Source of the DNA: UBA8389 sp035719105
GTDB lineage: Bacteria > Bacteroidota > Bacteroidia > Bacteroidales > UBA1402
Assembly: GCA_035719105.1 (NCBI GenBank)
Contig: DASTGN010000006.1
Location: forward strand, 1 to 64,000
Direction: 5' to 3'
DNA: 64,000 nucleotides
Shown: in pieces, positions 18,554 to 28,506 of the stretch
Layout: each line of letters begins with the position of its first letter
Position numbering within the stretch: position 1 is the stretch's first letter
The notes under the pieces: generated by a model
What the model was told of the DNA's origin: nothing
What the model saw: the letters and a program-made list of their open reading frames with translations, nothing else
The model's database searches: none
Position numbers and translations under genes: made by a program

Positions 18554-21500
18554 ATGAGAAATTATTTTCTATTAATTCTATCAATCATAGTGTGCAATTC
18601 TATTTTTGCACAAAATAGAGTCACCGGTATCGTTACAGATGAATCTGGATCCCCATTGACTGGTGTGAGTGTTATTGAAAAGAGTACGGAGGGAAAAATT
18701 AAAACCGGCATTATCACCGATTTAAATGGGAAATTTGCTTTAACAACAAAATCAAACCAGGGAATCTTGTCATTTTCGTTCATCGGATTTAACACGCTTT
18801 CCCTACCATTCAAAGCTAACGATTATCTTAAGATTGTTTTAATCGAATCAAAAACCGATTTGAATGAAGTGGTTGTAGTTGGTTATGGTTCGCAAAAGAA
18901 AGTAAGTGTTGTTGGCGCCATTACTACAGTCACTACAAAGGATTTGGTCCAAAGTCCCGCTGCAAACTTGAGTAATGCATTGACTGGCCGATTAACCGGA
19001 TTGACCACCATACAAAATACAGGACAACCTGGTAAAGATGATGCAAGCTTGTATATTCGTGGTCGAAGCACCTGGGTTAATGCCACACCGCTATATATTG
19101 TCGATGGTGTTGAAAGGGAAAACTTCACACAGGTGGATGCCAATGAGGTTGAATCCATTACCATTCTTAAGGATGCCTCTGCAACTGCCGTTTATGGGGT
19201 TCGTGGGGCAAATGGTGTTTTGATCATTACAACCAAACGTGGCCGGGACCAAAAACCAGTGGTCAGTCTATCCGCCCAATATGGTTTGCAGCAACCAGTA
19301 CGTCTCCCAAATTACTTGAATTCTTATAAAACTGCATTGCTCCGAAATGAAGCTTATTTGAACGATGGATATCCAGTTGAAAGATTACCTTTTCAACCCA
19401 ATGCTTTAGAAGCATTCAAAACACATTCTGATCCTTATCATTATCCCGATGTGGATTGGTATAAAGTCGTTTTGAAACCTAATACTCCACAAAGCCAGTA
19501 CAATCTGAATGTGCAGGGAGGTACTAAAACAGCCCGATATTTCTTATCTGCTGGTTATTTCAATCAGGATGGGATTTTCAACACCAACATGAATACTGAT
19601 TACAATACCAATTATCAGTTTACCCGCTTTAATTTCCGATCGAATCTTGATATTGATGTGTCCAAGGAACTCACTATCTCTGTTTCAATGACTGCCAGGA
19701 TGGAAGATACAAATGAACCTGGAAACACTGGTTTTACAACTGGCGAAAATCAAATGGCTTTTAGCGCACTGACACGCATGACTCCCTATGAAACCCCGGT
19801 TTTCCAGGCAAATGGCAAGCCTGGTGTTGGACCTGCCGGAACAAACCCCTGGTTGGCAGTAAATGGTACTGGTTTTACTCAAAATAAAAAGGATGTCGTC
19901 GAATCGAGCATAAGCTTAAATTATAAGTTGGATAAAGTTATTCCTGGATTATTTGCAAAGGCATTGGTGTCATATGATAGCTATTATACAGAACAAAAGA
20001 GATTTACAAAACAAACACAGGCACTACGTTTAGATTCAGGGCCAGATGAAGCCGATAGCTATACAGTGTTTGGACAGGATACGAAGTTGAGTTATGCCGG
20101 GGGTGGCATGAGTAGCTATTCAAAAGCATATCTCGAAGGTTCTCTTAATTACTCGCACAAATTTGGTTTGAATAATATTACCGGGTTGTTGCTTGGAAAT
20201 TTAGATCAAAAAGACTACAGCGGCGTGTATATTCCCTATCGTACCATGGGGCTTTCAGGCCGTATAACTTATGATTATGATCAACATTATTTTGGAGAAA
20301 TCAATTTGGGCTATAATGGTTCTGAAAATTTTGCACGTGGCAAACGTTTTGGACTTTTCCCTGCTGTGGCTGCTGGTTGGGTAATTTCAAATGAAGAGTT
20401 CTTTAGAAATTCTCAAAGCATTATTGATTTTATGAAATTGAGGGTGTCTTACGGAATGGTAGGAAATGATAAAATTGGTGGAGGCCGGTTCATGTATTCC
20501 GAAGAGTACACAACCAGAAATGGCTGGGTGGCTCCCTCAACACCTTCCTTTGGTACAACTGGAAGCGGAGTTGACATCATTACCTTGTCTCGTATTGCCA
20601 ATCCAAACTTAACTTGGGAAAAAGCCAATAAATATAATTTCGGTCTCGAAACAAATTTTCTTAACGGACATTTGACAACAGTACTTGATGGCTTTTTGGA
20701 ATACCGAAGAGATATTTTGATGGATAGGGGTTCCATCCCTCTTTATCTTGGGGTTACTCCACCGTCTGCAAACATAGGGAGAACCAAAAACAGCGGGTTG
20801 GAGTTTGAGATGAAATACTTCAATAATGTGGGGAAAGATTTTGATTACTGGGTGAGAGCAAATCATAGTTATGCCAAGAACATCGTGGTGGCTAAAGATG
20901 AACCTGCCAACAAAATTCTCTGGCAAAAGGAGGAGGGCTATCCTATTAATCAATTTTACGGGTATCATGTGTTGGGATTTTTTGATATAACCGACTTTGA
21001 TGCTGATGGTAATTTGATTGGCAAGGATTCAAAAGGAGTTCCTTATGCTCGACAGTTGGTCGGTGAGGCTCCAAAACCAGGAGATTTTCGGTATCGCGAT
21101 GTGAATAGTGATGGCGTTGTTGACGACCGTGACAAATTGGCTATAGGTTATTCCGATATCCCCGAAGCAACTTATGGCTTTTCGTATGGCATTAATTGGA
21201 AGGGATTTGATTTTAGCATGATGTGGCAGGGAGCCTATAACGTAAGCTTGAAAATTGGTAGTGAAGTTTTATACGAGTTCTGCGAAGGAGGAAAAGCTCA
21301 GGATTTTCATGAAGGACGTTGGGCATATTATACTGATCCTTTTACTAATCAATTGGTTGATACCAGAGCTACAGCCACTTATCCCAGATTGCACTCTCAA
21401 AGTTCAAGCCCTAATTGGACAACCAATAGTTTTTTCCTATACAATTCAAGTTACTTGAAATTGAGAAATATGGAAATTGGATATGCACTTTCACTCAAGC

Positions 21501-21679
21501 AACTTGAAAAGCTTGGAATCAGCCAATTTAGAGTGTACGCAAATGGAAATAATTTGCTGACCTTTTCAAAAGTCAAGCAGGTTGACCCTGAGGGCCCTGG
21601 AATGGGAAGCAATAGAGAGCGTGGTTGGAATTATCCACAATTAACGATTTACAACATGGGTGTTAATGTAACATTCTAA
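18554..21679 (+). CDS. SusC-like TonB-dependent outer-membrane transporter 1
   Basis: The protein has 1041 residues with a signal peptide ending at SIFAQ (about 19). It has a carboxypeptidase-regulatory-like domain (about 20-105), the VVVVGYGSQKK stretch typical of SusC proteins, a plug domain (about 125-235, with LYIVDGVE and AVYGVRGANGV) and a 22-strand-type barrel ending in the terminal aromatic MGVNVTF. It would form a pedal-bin complex with the SusD protein encoded 10 bases downstream and import oligosaccharides at the expense of TonB energy. A Ca-loop-like DVNSDGVVDDRD segment near residue 853 is common in the family. It is the first gene of the transport block. Confidence 0.96.
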   Translation: MRNYFLLILSIIVCNSIFAQNRVTGIVTDESGSPLTGVSVIEKSTEGKIKTGIITDLNGKFALTTKSNQGILSFSFIGFNTLSLPFKANDYLKIVLIESKTDLNEVVVVGYGSQKKVSVVGAITTVTTKDLVQSPAANLSNALTGRLTGLTTIQNTGQPGKDDASLYIRGRSTWVNATPLYIVDGVERENFTQVDANEVESITILKDASATAVYGVRGANGVLIITTKRGRDQKPVVSLSAQYGLQQPVRLPNYLNSYKTALLRNEAYLNDGYPVERLPFQPNALEAFKTHSDPYHYPDVDWYKVVLKPNTPQSQYNLNVQGGTKTARYFLSAGYFNQDGIFNTNMNTDYNTNYQFTRFNFRSNLDIDVSKELTISVSMTARMEDTNEPGNTGFTTGENQMAFSALTRMTPYETPVFQANGKPGVGPAGTNPWLAVNGTGFTQNKKDVVESSISLNYKLDKVIPGLFAKALVSYDSYYTEQKRFTKQTQALRLDSGPDEADSYTVFGQDTKLSYAGGGMSSYSKAYLEGSLNYSHKFGLNNITGLLLGNLDQKDYSGVYIPYRTMGLSGRITYDYDQHYFGEINLGYNGSENFARGKRFGLFPAVAAGWVISNEEFFRNSQSIIDFMKLRVSYGMVGNDKIGGGRFMYSEEYTTRNGWVAPSTPSFGTTGSGVDIITLSRIANPNLTWEKANKYNFGLETNFLNGHLTTVLDGFLEYRRDILMDRGSIPLYLGVTPPSANIGRTKNSGLEFEMKYFNNVGKDFDYWVRANHSYAKNIVVAKDEPANKILWQKEEGYPINQFYGYHVLGFFDITDFDADGNLIGKDSKGVPYARQLVGEAPKPGDFRYRDVNSDGVVDDRDKLAIGYSDIPEATYGFSYGINWKGFDFSMMWQGAYNVSLKIGSEVLYEFCEGGKAQDFHEGRWAYYTDPFTNQLVDTRATATYPRLHSQSSSPNWTTNSFFLYNSSYLKLRNMEIGYALSLKQLEKLGISQFRVYANGNNLLTFSKVKQVDPEGPGMGSNRERGWNYPQLTIYNMGVNVTF

Positions 21680-21689
21680 TAGAAGAAGT

Positions 21690-23567
21690 ATGAAAAAATC
21701 AATTATATATATTTTCTTGTTGCAAGTCTCCATCCTTTTTACTGCATGTGAGGACTATCTAGACAAAAAAGAAAGTGCATTGCTTACTTATGATCAGGTT
21801 TTTACAAACCCAATCAATTTTCAAAAATTTGTTGATGATATTTATACGTATTATCATTACTGGCCTGGAGATTGGGCTTGTCAATCGTTTGGAGGACTGG
21901 GCCGAATTGGATATTCATCTTTTGAAGGTGCATCGGATTTAGCAGAAGCTTCCCGCGCTGTCGCTGGAACCAATGCAAGTTTCAATCTGGGTAACTGGTC
22001 CCCAGGAGCATATGGTGCACAAGTCGAATTAACGTGGCCATGGGCAGGTAGTTATGCTGCAATTAGGCGATGTAATGTGGTTTTGGAAAAAGTCGATAGC
22101 GTCATCGGTTTAAGCGAGGGTAAGATTAACGGATATAAGGCCGAAGCTTTGTTTGCGCGTGCATTTTTTCATTTTGAACTCATTAAGCGTTATGGAGGCG
22201 TACCTTATCTTACAAAGTCTTTGAAAGAAACTGATGATTTGGATTTACCTAGGGAGCCTTATGATACCTGTGTTGCAAAAATCGTCAGAGACTTAGATGC
22301 CGCTCTTCCAAATTTACCAAAGTTCAGTGCTCAAACAACCACTGATTTTGGAAGACCTACTATCAGTGCTGCGTTGGCTCTAAAGGCCAAAGTTCTTTTG
22401 TATGCTGCAAGCCCTTTGAATACTGAATCTTACGATATTAATATTGGTTCAAGGGATACCTCTTTGTATTATTTTGAGAGGCCTAATACACCGGAAGAAA
22501 TTCATCAAAAATGGGTGGATGCTGCGACTGCAGCTTACGAACTTATTAAATTGGAAGATGAGGGTGAATGCGCATTGGCCGATTCTGCACATTACAGAAA
22601 TATCTTTTATCAAACGAATTCAGCTGATGTAAAAAATAAGGAAACTTTATTTTGCCGTATTGATGGTTCATACACCTTTAGTGGAGGTAAAGCTCTGATG
22701 GGATGGATCGGATTCTCTGACGTGAGTGCATCAAAAGGATATGGTGGTGCTGCAGGAACCTTCCCGACCCAAAATCTGATAGATATGTATGAAATGGCGG
22801 ATGGATCCATTCCCATTACTGGATACAATGCGGATGGTTCACCAATCATAAATGCTGCAACAGGTTATACTGAACAGAATATGTGGAAGAATAGAGATCC
22901 ACGTCTGAGTCTGACGGTTCTATGCAATCAGGACCAATGGCAGGATAGGCCGGTTCAAATCTGGTTTTATAAAAACAATCCAACAATCAGCGGATCTGAG
23001 ATGAAAGATGCTCAAGATTATACAACCACTGGCTATTTGTGTAAGAAAACTTGGCCCGAGGACCTAAGACAAGGCGAAACTAAAACTGCATACATGAATT
23101 GGATATGGTTCAGATATACCGATGTGCTTTTATGGTATGCTGAAGCCATGGATCAGGCATTTGGTCCTGACGTGGATGGACTTGGAAATGGCAAAACGGC
23201 AAGTTGGGCATTAAATAGAATCCGTAACCGGATGAATCCGAAACGCGCCCATTTGCGTGATCTTGTGACATCAGATAAAAATTATTTCCTGGAACGCCTT
23301 ATGAATGAGCGTGCAATTGAATTTGTATACGAAGAACAGCGTTGGTGGGATGTTATCCGATATAAAAAGGGAACGGACATTTTTAACAAGCCTGTTTATG
23401 GTGTGCGAATTTTTAGTCCGACAACTTCACCCACGCCTACTACGACATTCGAAATAAATAGAAGGAAAATTGAGAACAGAGTGTTTTATGATTACATGCA
23501 TAAATATCCCATACCATACGCTGAAATTGAGAAAAGTGTCAAGCTTAAGCAGAATCCAGGCTGGTAA
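21690..23567 (+). CDS. SusD/RagB-like surface glycan-binding lipoprotein 1
   Basis: The protein has 625 residues. A type II signal peptide has its lipobox Cys at residue 20 (LFTAC), followed by EDYLDKK, as is usual in SusD proteins. TPR-type helices (for example AEALFARAFFHFELIKRYGGVPY) and a C-terminal RagB/SusD domain with NERAIEFVYEEQRWWDVIRY and an NPGW end are clear. It caps the SusC partner encoded upstream and contributes ligand binding on the cell surface. At 625 residues it is longer than typical SusD (about 550), and it is Trp-rich near residues 50-110, a feature that could serve sugar binding. It is in one operon with susC1 (10-base gap). Confidence 0.95.
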   Translation: MKKSIIYIFLLQVSILFTACEDYLDKKESALLTYDQVFTNPINFQKFVDDIYTYYHYWPGDWACQSFGGLGRIGYSSFEGASDLAEASRAVAGTNASFNLGNWSPGAYGAQVELTWPWAGSYAAIRRCNVVLEKVDSVIGLSEGKINGYKAEALFARAFFHFELIKRYGGVPYLTKSLKETDDLDLPREPYDTCVAKIVRDLDAALPNLPKFSAQTTTDFGRPTISAALALKAKVLLYAASPLNTESYDINIGSRDTSLYYFERPNTPEEIHQKWVDAATAAYELIKLEDEGECALADSAHYRNIFYQTNSADVKNKETLFCRIDGSYTFSGGKALMGWIGFSDVSASKGYGGAAGTFPTQNLIDMYEMADGSIPITGYNADGSPIINAATGYTEQNMWKNRDPRLSLTVLCNQDQWQDRPVQIWFYKNNPTISGSEMKDAQDYTTTGYLCKKTWPEDLRQGETKTAYMNWIWFRYTDVLLWYAEAMDQAFGPDVDGLGNGKTASWALNRIRNRMNPKRAHLRDLVTSDKNYFLERLMNERAIEFVYEEQRWWDVIRYKKGTDIFNKPVYGVRIFSPTTSPTPTTTFEINRRKIENRVFYDYMHKYPIPYAEIEKSVKLKQNPGW

Positions 23568-23617
23568 AACAGTAAATATTCGATAATTAGATTTGAAATT
23601 AAGAAATACATAAATAG

Positions 23618-26600
23618 ATGAAGTATTTTAATTTTAGGAGTATTTATAACAGATATTTGATGGTTTCGTTGACCATTTTCATGTTTGTCGTATTATTGGT
23701 TCCATCTGCTACGGCAAATGTTAACGGAACAATCTTAGATAATAAGGGGAATTTGCTTTCAGGTGTAATTATAACGATTCAAGAATCTACGGTTACCACC
23801 AGATCAAGCGAAGCAGGTGAGTTTTCCATTGCTGCTGTCCCTGGAGACAATCTAACTTTTTCGCACATCGGTTACCAAACTGTAAGCACGGTTGTAGGAC
23901 CGAATGTGACTAAAATGAATGTCACCATGCAGGAATTGAAATTTGGTGATAGAGAAGAAGATGTTGTTCCCATTGCTTATTCCAGCAGAAATAAAAGAGA
24001 TTTGACTTCGGCCATTTCGACTACTAATTTTGACGATTTCGGCAAGCGAAAGGATATGAATGCCATGAATGGCTTGGGTGGTCTCATCAATGGTTTAGCG
24101 GTGATTTCCTCTGGTTGGTCAGATACAGGCCTTGGAATTAATTATATTGTTCGTGGATTAAAAACTACCAACCAAAATGCTCCTTTAATTTTAGTAGATG
24201 ACATCGAAAGAACATTTGATCAATTGAATCTTAATGAAATCGAATCAGTATCAGTACTAAAGGATGCCGGAGCCTTAGCGATATATGGAAATCGGGGAGC
24301 TAATGGTGTTGTATTGGTTAAGACCAGACGTGGTAAAATTAATAAAAGAGATATTATCATTAATGCACAGATGGGGATGGCTCAATCCTTACGTTTACCA
24401 AAGGTACTTAATGCATATGATTACTCCAGATTATATAATGAAGCACAAGTTCTGGATGGGGTGGTTCCTGAAAATCTTAAATATAAAGAAGCAGACATTG
24501 CTGGTTATTATGATGTTGTAAATGGTATCGAAGGAGCAAATGCATACAAATATCCAAATGTGGATTTTTATACTGAATTTTTGAAACCCCTTGTTAAACA
24601 ACAACAATATGACCTCACCATGACTGGTGGTAATGAAACAGCAAAATATTTTGTTTTGTTGGGATATATGAATCAGGAAGGGGCCTACAAATATGGAGAT
24701 AATACTTTTTTCAGGTATAATTTCCGCTCCAATGTGGATGTGAAATTAAATTCACGACTTGATGTAAGTATGGATATGTCGGGTAGACTTGAAAATCAAA
24801 CAACTCCTGGGGGACATTATTCCTATGAATTGTTTGGTGAGTTTGCCAAAACTCCAACCAACGCCTATCCAATATTCAATGAGAACGGTTCGCTTGGAGG
24901 GACGGATACCTATAAATTGAATCCTTACGGATTGATGAACAGGACAGGCCAGCGAGATCAGACTAATCGGTATTTTAACGCCGATGTACAATTTAGACTT
25001 GATTTGAGTGATGTACTCAAAGGTTTAAGTTGGAAAGGAAAGGGTGGCATTGATTTTAAGGACGGAATGATTGTTCAGTTAACATCCTCTCAGTTTGCTG
25101 TATATCAGCAGTTGGCAGATGGGATGTATACTTCTAACGGTACTCAGGATTTGGCAAAAACCACAAACTTTTGGTACAACGGTAAGGATAGGCAATTTAC
25201 TTTCCAAACTTCATTCAATTACGACAGGACATGGAAAGATAACCGTATCAATGCTTTGACTATGTTTTATCTGCGTGAGTTGAATTCGAGTGGGGTTGCA
25301 GTTCCTTATAAAACTGTTGGATTCGCATCTCAAGTTAGTTATGCATTCAAAGACAGATACTTGTTAGATGGAACTGCAAGCTATACCGGATCTGAAAATT
25401 TTGCAAGAGGTCATCGTTTTGGTTTATTTCCTGCCATATCTGCTGGTTGGATTGTAAGTGAGGAGGATTTCCTAAAAGATAATGTTATACTTTCTTTCCT
25501 AAAGTTGAGGCTTTCCTATGGTGCAACTGGTCTGGAAAGACCTCTGAATGATCGGTTCCTTTTCCGGGAAAACTGGGGTAATGTTTCTGGTTATGCCTTT
25601 GGTACGAGTGGAACAGGGAGAATCGGTACTGACCAGACTCGTGTAGGGAATGATAACCTAAGATGGGAGACTTCTTATAAATCGGATATCGGATTGGATT
25701 TTGGGTTCATTGATAATATGTTGTCTTGGACAATTGATGGATTTTATGATAACCGAAAAGATATTCTTGTACAAAAATATGCCACCACACCCGGTATGGC
25801 TGGTTTGCCTTTACCTTATGAAAACGGTGGGGAGACCAAAAGCTGGGGGTTCGATTCTGAGTTGACTTTTGATAAGCAAATAAATAAGTCATTGAGAGTA
25901 ACTTTAAAAGGGAATGTCATGCTGACCAGAAGTAAAATCTTGAATATCAGCGAATCATTCAAACAGTATGCCTATCAATATCAAGCTGGTAATCCTATTG
26001 GGCAACCGTTTGGATATACGAGCAATGGATTTTTTACTCAAGAGGAAATTGTGCGGAGAAACGAGGGTAATCTGACTCAAGAAGAAATTGATAAGGACTA
26101 TGATGTAGAACAGAATGGTGGAAATCTTCGAGCTGGTGACATCAGATATGTGGATGTCAACAATGACAACAAAATCGATTGGAACGATGCAAAACCCATA
26201 GCAGGAAGCTCAATTCCGAATTTGATAGGTGGTTTAAACTTATCAGTTAAATATAAATTGATTGATTTTTCTGCTCAGTTGATGGGAATGGCTGACAGGT
26301 ATATCTACATGCCAGGTGTTTATAGAAACAGTTTTAATGGTGGAGGAAATGCTTCTGTTTATGCCTTTAAGGCATGGACTCCGGAAACTGCTGAAACAGC
26401 AATCTACCCACGTTTATCAATCAACAACAACAGCAATAATCAACAGTGGTCTGATTTTTGGTTCAGAAATGGGTCTTTTGTGAAATTGAAGACTATTGAA
26501 ATTGGTTATAATTTACCAGCATCCGTACTCAAAATTGTAAAAATATCCAAAATAAGGACTTATGTCAATGGATACAATTTGCTTTCCTTTGATTATGTGA

Positions 26601-26689
26601 AAGATTTTGATCCCGAAGATACTGAAGCAGGAATGTCGCACTATCCGATGCAGCGTATAATTACGGTGGGGATGAACGTGACCTTTTAA
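23618..26689 (+). CDS. SusC-like TonB-dependent outer-membrane transporter 2
   Basis: The protein has 1023 residues. It has a longer N-terminal leader (about 33 residues, ending ATAN), a carboxypeptidase-regulatory-like domain (about 34-108), a plug (about 140-240 with PLILVDDIE and AIYGNRGANGV) and a barrel ending in VGMNVTF. It keeps the DVNNDNKIDWND loop. Unlike the first SusC, the usual VVVVGYG stretch is replaced by EEDVVPIAYSS, so the presumed TonB-box region is divergent. It follows SusD1 after 50 bases and a TAnnTTTG match lies at 23588-23595, so it may be read from the upstream promoter, its own, or both. The low similarity to SusC1 argues for a different oligosaccharide size or decoration. 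Confidence 0.95.
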   Translation: MKYFNFRSIYNRYLMVSLTIFMFVVLLVPSATANVNGTILDNKGNLLSGVIITIQESTVTTRSSEAGEFSIAAVPGDNLTFSHIGYQTVSTVVGPNVTKMNVTMQELKFGDREEDVVPIAYSSRNKRDLTSAISTTNFDDFGKRKDMNAMNGLGGLINGLAVISSGWSDTGLGINYIVRGLKTTNQNAPLILVDDIERTFDQLNLNEIESVSVLKDAGALAIYGNRGANGVVLVKTRRGKINKRDIIINAQMGMAQSLRLPKVLNAYDYSRLYNEAQVLDGVVPENLKYKEADIAGYYDVVNGIEGANAYKYPNVDFYTEFLKPLVKQQQYDLTMTGGNETAKYFVLLGYMNQEGAYKYGDNTFFRYNFRSNVDVKLNSRLDVSMDMSGRLENQTTPGGHYSYELFGEFAKTPTNAYPIFNENGSLGGTDTYKLNPYGLMNRTGQRDQTNRYFNADVQFRLDLSDVLKGLSWKGKGGIDFKDGMIVQLTSSQFAVYQQLADGMYTSNGTQDLAKTTNFWYNGKDRQFTFQTSFNYDRTWKDNRINALTMFYLRELNSSGVAVPYKTVGFASQVSYAFKDRYLLDGTASYTGSENFARGHRFGLFPAISAGWIVSEEDFLKDNVILSFLKLRLSYGATGLERPLNDRFLFRENWGNVSGYAFGTSGTGRIGTDQTRVGNDNLRWETSYKSDIGLDFGFIDNMLSWTIDGFYDNRKDILVQKYATTPGMAGLPLPYENGGETKSWGFDSELTFDKQINKSLRVTLKGNVMLTRSKILNISESFKQYAYQYQAGNPIGQPFGYTSNGFFTQEEIVRRNEGNLTQEEIDKDYDVEQNGGNLRAGDIRYVDVNNDNKIDWNDAKPIAGSSIPNLIGGLNLSVKYKLIDFSAQLMGMADRYIYMPGVYRNSFNGGGNASVYAFKAWTPETAETAIYPRLSINNNSNNQQWSDFWFRNGSFVKLKTIEIGYNLPASVLKIVKISKIRTYVNGYNLLSFDYVKDFDPEDTEAGMSHYPMQRIITVGMNVTF

Positions 26690-26722
26690 AGTTTAAAATG
26701 AATATTTATAAAATAAGATTCC

Positions 26723-28450
26723 ATGAAATATACCACTTGTAGATTTTTGTTGTTTACAATGCTTATCGCAACGATGAGTTCATGCGAAAGCTATCTGGAT
26801 CCAGGATTCGACCAGACCCTTACTAAGGATGATGTTTTTTCATCTTATGAATATTCACTTAATTATGTACGTACGATTTATAGTTATTTGCCAAATGGTA
26901 ATTGGGAACAAAGTATGATGACTGATGAAGCAAAACATACCGATGAGGCTTCTGCATTTCTGAATATGAATAATGGTTCCTGGACTTCGCGTACTTATGT
27001 AGATTCATGGACTTGGAGCCATTTCTATGCCGGTATCAGACGTGTTCACATCTTTTTGGATAATGTGGACAAGTCGATGTTCTTGGATGAAAATACATTC
27101 AAATTGACTCCCAATCTGAATGATACTGCGAGAAAACAATTTAGGGCAGAAGCTAGATTTTTGAGGGCATTTTACTATTTTGAACTGTTGAAAAGATTTG
27201 GAGATCCAGCTAAAAACTTGGGAGTTCCCATCGTTCCAGAGAAAGTGTTAACCATTAACGATACACTTGACTTTGCACGAAACAGCTATGAAGAATGTGT
27301 CAACTACATCGTTAATGATTGCGATCAAGCTGCCATCGTTCTTCCTAGCAGACAAGAGGGCTCGAATTACGGGAAGGCGTCAAAGGCGGCAGCTTTGGCA
27401 TTGAAATCAAGAGTGTTACTTTATGCTGCAAGCCCATTGGCAAACCCGACAGGGGATGTTGAAAAGTGGAAATTAGCCGCAGCCGCAGCTGCGCAGGTAA
27501 TGAATTTAGCAAGTGTTCCATTCGGAGCAAATTCTTACACCTACAGATTAATTGATAAAACGACTGTTGCCAACGATAATATGTTGTCAGTTTTTACAAA
27601 ACCAAATAACGATGAAGTGCTGTTTTCAAGCCCTGTAACTCAGTCTAATGGTTTTGAATCAAGCAATTTGCCTCCAAGCTTTGGTGGAGGTGGTCAATTA
27701 AACCCTACTCAGGATCTGGTAGATGCATTTGAAACGACAATAGGATATCCGATTACAGATTCACGAAGTGGTTATAGGCCTACAGATCCATATTATCGGA
27801 GAGATAAACGTCTTGTTTATTTTATTGCCTTGAATGGTTCGCTGTATGGTGTTGCTGTTCCTAAGGAAACGCCGGCTGCATTAGCTGCCAGAACTTTAGA
27901 CAGCTATGTGGGTGGTAAAGACGGATTGAATAGTTCCAAAAATGCCTCTAAAACTGGATATTACATACGTAAATTTGTTGATCCCAATGCTGATATTCTT
28001 TTGAATCGAACGGTAGCCACACATTTCTGGGTGCATTTTAGATATGCGGAAATTCTGTTAAACTATGCTGAAGCAATGACTGAGGCTTATGGTGTAACAA
28101 CAGCAGCTTATGATGCGTTAAAACTAGTTAGAGATCGCGCTGGCTTAGTTACCCCCACCACTGTAAAAACGCTTTCAAAAGAAGATTTCTTATTGAGAGT
28201 ACGAAATGAAAGAAGAGTGGAATTATGTTTTGAAGGACATAGATATTGGGATGTGCGCCGTTTAAAACAAGGCGAAACCTATTTCAATGTACCTATTCAT
28301 GGAATGCGAATAACTAAAAATGGAACGGTACTCACTTATGAGGTTTTTAAAGTTGAAGACCGTGTGTTTGATGCCAAAATGTATGCAATGCCCTTGCCAT
28401 ACGATGAAATGCAAAAATCTAAACTACTAATTCAAAACGAAGGTTGGTAA
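26723..28450 (+). CDS. SusD/RagB-like surface glycan-binding lipoprotein 2
   Basis: The protein has 575 residues with a lipobox Cys at residue 21 (TMSSC), followed by ESYLDPG. It has the SusD helices (RAEARFLRAFYYFELLKRFGDP) and the C-terminal block NERRVELCFEGHRYWDVRRL, ending in QNEGW. It is the partner of SusC2, which ends 33 bases upstream. It is only distantly similar to SusD1, in keeping with each SusC having its own SusD. It should sit on the outer surface as a lipoprotein. It is followed after 50 bases by the two T9SS-tagged secreted proteins. Confidence 0.95.
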   Translation: MKYTTCRFLLFTMLIATMSSCESYLDPGFDQTLTKDDVFSSYEYSLNYVRTIYSYLPNGNWEQSMMTDEAKHTDEASAFLNMNNGSWTSRTYVDSWTWSHFYAGIRRVHIFLDNVDKSMFLDENTFKLTPNLNDTARKQFRAEARFLRAFYYFELLKRFGDPAKNLGVPIVPEKVLTINDTLDFARNSYEECVNYIVNDCDQAAIVLPSRQEGSNYGKASKAAALALKSRVLLYAASPLANPTGDVEKWKLAAAAAAQVMNLASVPFGANSYTYRLIDKTTVANDNMLSVFTKPNNDEVLFSSPVTQSNGFESSNLPPSFGGGGQLNPTQDLVDAFETTIGYPITDSRSGYRPTDPYYRRDKRLVYFIALNGSLYGVAVPKETPAALAARTLDSYVGGKDGLNSSKNASKTGYYIRKFVDPNADILLNRTVATHFWVHFRYAEILLNYAEAMTEAYGVTTAAYDALKLVRDRAGLVTPTTVKTLSKEDFLLRVRNERRVELCFEGHRYWDVRRLKQGETYFNVPIHGMRITKNGTVLTYEVFKVEDRVFDAKMYAMPLPYDEMQKSKLLIQNEGW

Positions 28451-28506
28451 ATTAGAACTAATTAAACAATCAATAACCTCAATTATTTACTTTAAATCTA
28501 ATGACT

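Noticed and set aside
18554..28450. Starch utilization (Sus) as the role of the SusC/SusD and GH97 genes
   Set aside because: No GH13 amylase is present and both GH97 proteins carry the Asp-type active site, not the SusB Glu pair. GH74 and GH31 with PA14 favour xyloglucan.
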